Source: Candidatus Fermentibacterales bacterium (GTDB taxonomy: Bacteria; Fermentibacterota; Fermentibacteria; Fermentibacterales; JAFGKQ01). Taken from it: a stretch of 12,441 nt of DNA. Position numbers and translations under genes: made by a program. The notes under the pieces were generated by a model that was not told where the DNA came from, did no database searches, and saw only the letters and a list, made by a program, of their open reading frames with translations. Location: NCBI GenBank assembly GCA_016928495.1, contig JAFGKQ010000041.1, positions 1-12,441 of the forward strand, given 5' to 3'. Position 1 is the stretch's first letter; the number at the start of each line of letters is the position of its first letter. Below are positions 12,241-12,441 of the stretch, piece by piece.

Positions 12241-12441
12241 CAGCGAACCACCGTGAACCTGGCAGTGTCCTCGAACCCTTCCGCACGCATCCGGCAGAGG
12301 TAGATATTCGTCATGAGACCATCCAGGCGAACCTGATGGACTCCCTGCGGGTACTTGACCTGCCCCCGGTTTTTCGGTCCAGGTTCTATGTTAGTAGTCG
12401 GACCGAAGGAAGAAGGGCAGGGAGATGTCGCGGAAGCGCTA
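12240..12441 (-). CDS. C-terminal end of a secreted protein with FlgD/Por-like sorting tail (N-terminus outside window)
   Basis: The frame is open from the window edge to TGA at 12242-12240 (66 codons). Its end, VRLDGLMTNIYLCRMRAEGF followed by EDTARFTVVR, is a typical last beta-hairpin of type IX-style or FlgD-like C-terminal sorting domains ('GVYLVRL...ARFTVVR'). Such tails direct or anchor secreted proteins at the surface. The part nearest the edge (residues like PSSFGPTTNIEPGPKNRGQ) is atypical. It contains an inverted repeat, so the gene may be recently joined or partly degraded there. The stop overlaps the lipoprotein start by one base. The sorting tail is clear; whether the gene is whole cannot be seen. 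Confidence 0.6.
   Translation of the reverse strand, partial: SASATSPCPSSFGPTTNIEPGPKNRGQVKYPQGVHQVRLDGLMTNIYLCRMRAEGFEDTARFTVVR
12373..12407. repeat. Perfect 8-bp inverted repeat with 19-base loop
   Basis: TTCGGTCC at 12373-12380 and GGACCGAA at 12400-12407 can pair perfectly. The structure lies within the partial frame at the right edge. On the minus strand it is followed by AAA, and no T-run follows in either direction, so it is not a standard intrinsic terminator. Confidence 0.4.

Noticed and set aside
1-12441. CRISPR arrays, tRNA or rRNA genes
   Set aside because: No regularly spaced direct repeats, and no cloverleaf or rRNA-like sequence was seen on either strand.

Overview
This window looks like a chromosomal segment of a GC-rich anaerobic bacterium. 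A lineage of the FCB superphylum (Fermentibacterota, Eisenbacteria or similar) is an inference. It rests on secreted proteins that end in 'YLVR...VxLVR' (FlgD/Por-like) sorting tails or in a TWGxIKA tail, next to a fermenter-type, Rex-controlled energy-converting complex. No rRNA or other taxonomic marker is present.

Left three quarters (positions 1-9384, all minus strand): one compact operon of 13 genes. Neighbours overlap by 1-7 bases at every junction except one 3-base gap. In transcription order they are: rex (NADH/NAD+-sensing repressor); mrpE, mrpF, mrpG, mbhD, a fused mbhE-mbhF and mrpC (Mrp-type Na+/H+ antiporter module); two different large antiporter-like subunits H and H'; M (NuoH-like); J (NuoB-like); K (NuoC-like); and L (NuoD/hydrogenase large-subunit-like), cut by the window edge after 330 residues. 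The order A-B-C-D-EF-G-H-H'-M-J-K-L is that of the archaeal Mbx/Mbs (sulfane sulfur reductase) type complex, not of the Mbh hydrogenase. In L, both cysteines of the N-terminal Ni-binding motif are replaced (by Asn64 and Glu67), so this is not an ordinary [NiFe] hydrogenase. The complex probably takes low-potential electrons (ferredoxin), passes them through J to an unknown acceptor at the J/L interface, and pumps Na+ or H+. A Rex operator lies between a likely promoter and rex, so the operon is probably derepressed when NADH is high.

Intergenic region 9385-9692: the Rex operator, the operon promoter, and a 149-bp element with 30-bp terminal inverted repeats (27/30 identical; MITE- or REPIN-like) that carries a good outward-facing sigma70-type promoter aimed at the rightward genes.

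Right quarter (9693-12441): a rightward pair of exported proteins (a beta-barrel-like outer-membrane protein with a likely CTG start, and a propeller-like secreted protein), converging on a leftward set. That set is the C-terminal end of a secreted protein with a sorting tail, a lipoprotein with an Ig-like domain, and a decayed sorting-tail remnant. The propeller-like protein and the lipoprotein share a TWGxIKA tail, a candidate export or anchoring signal.
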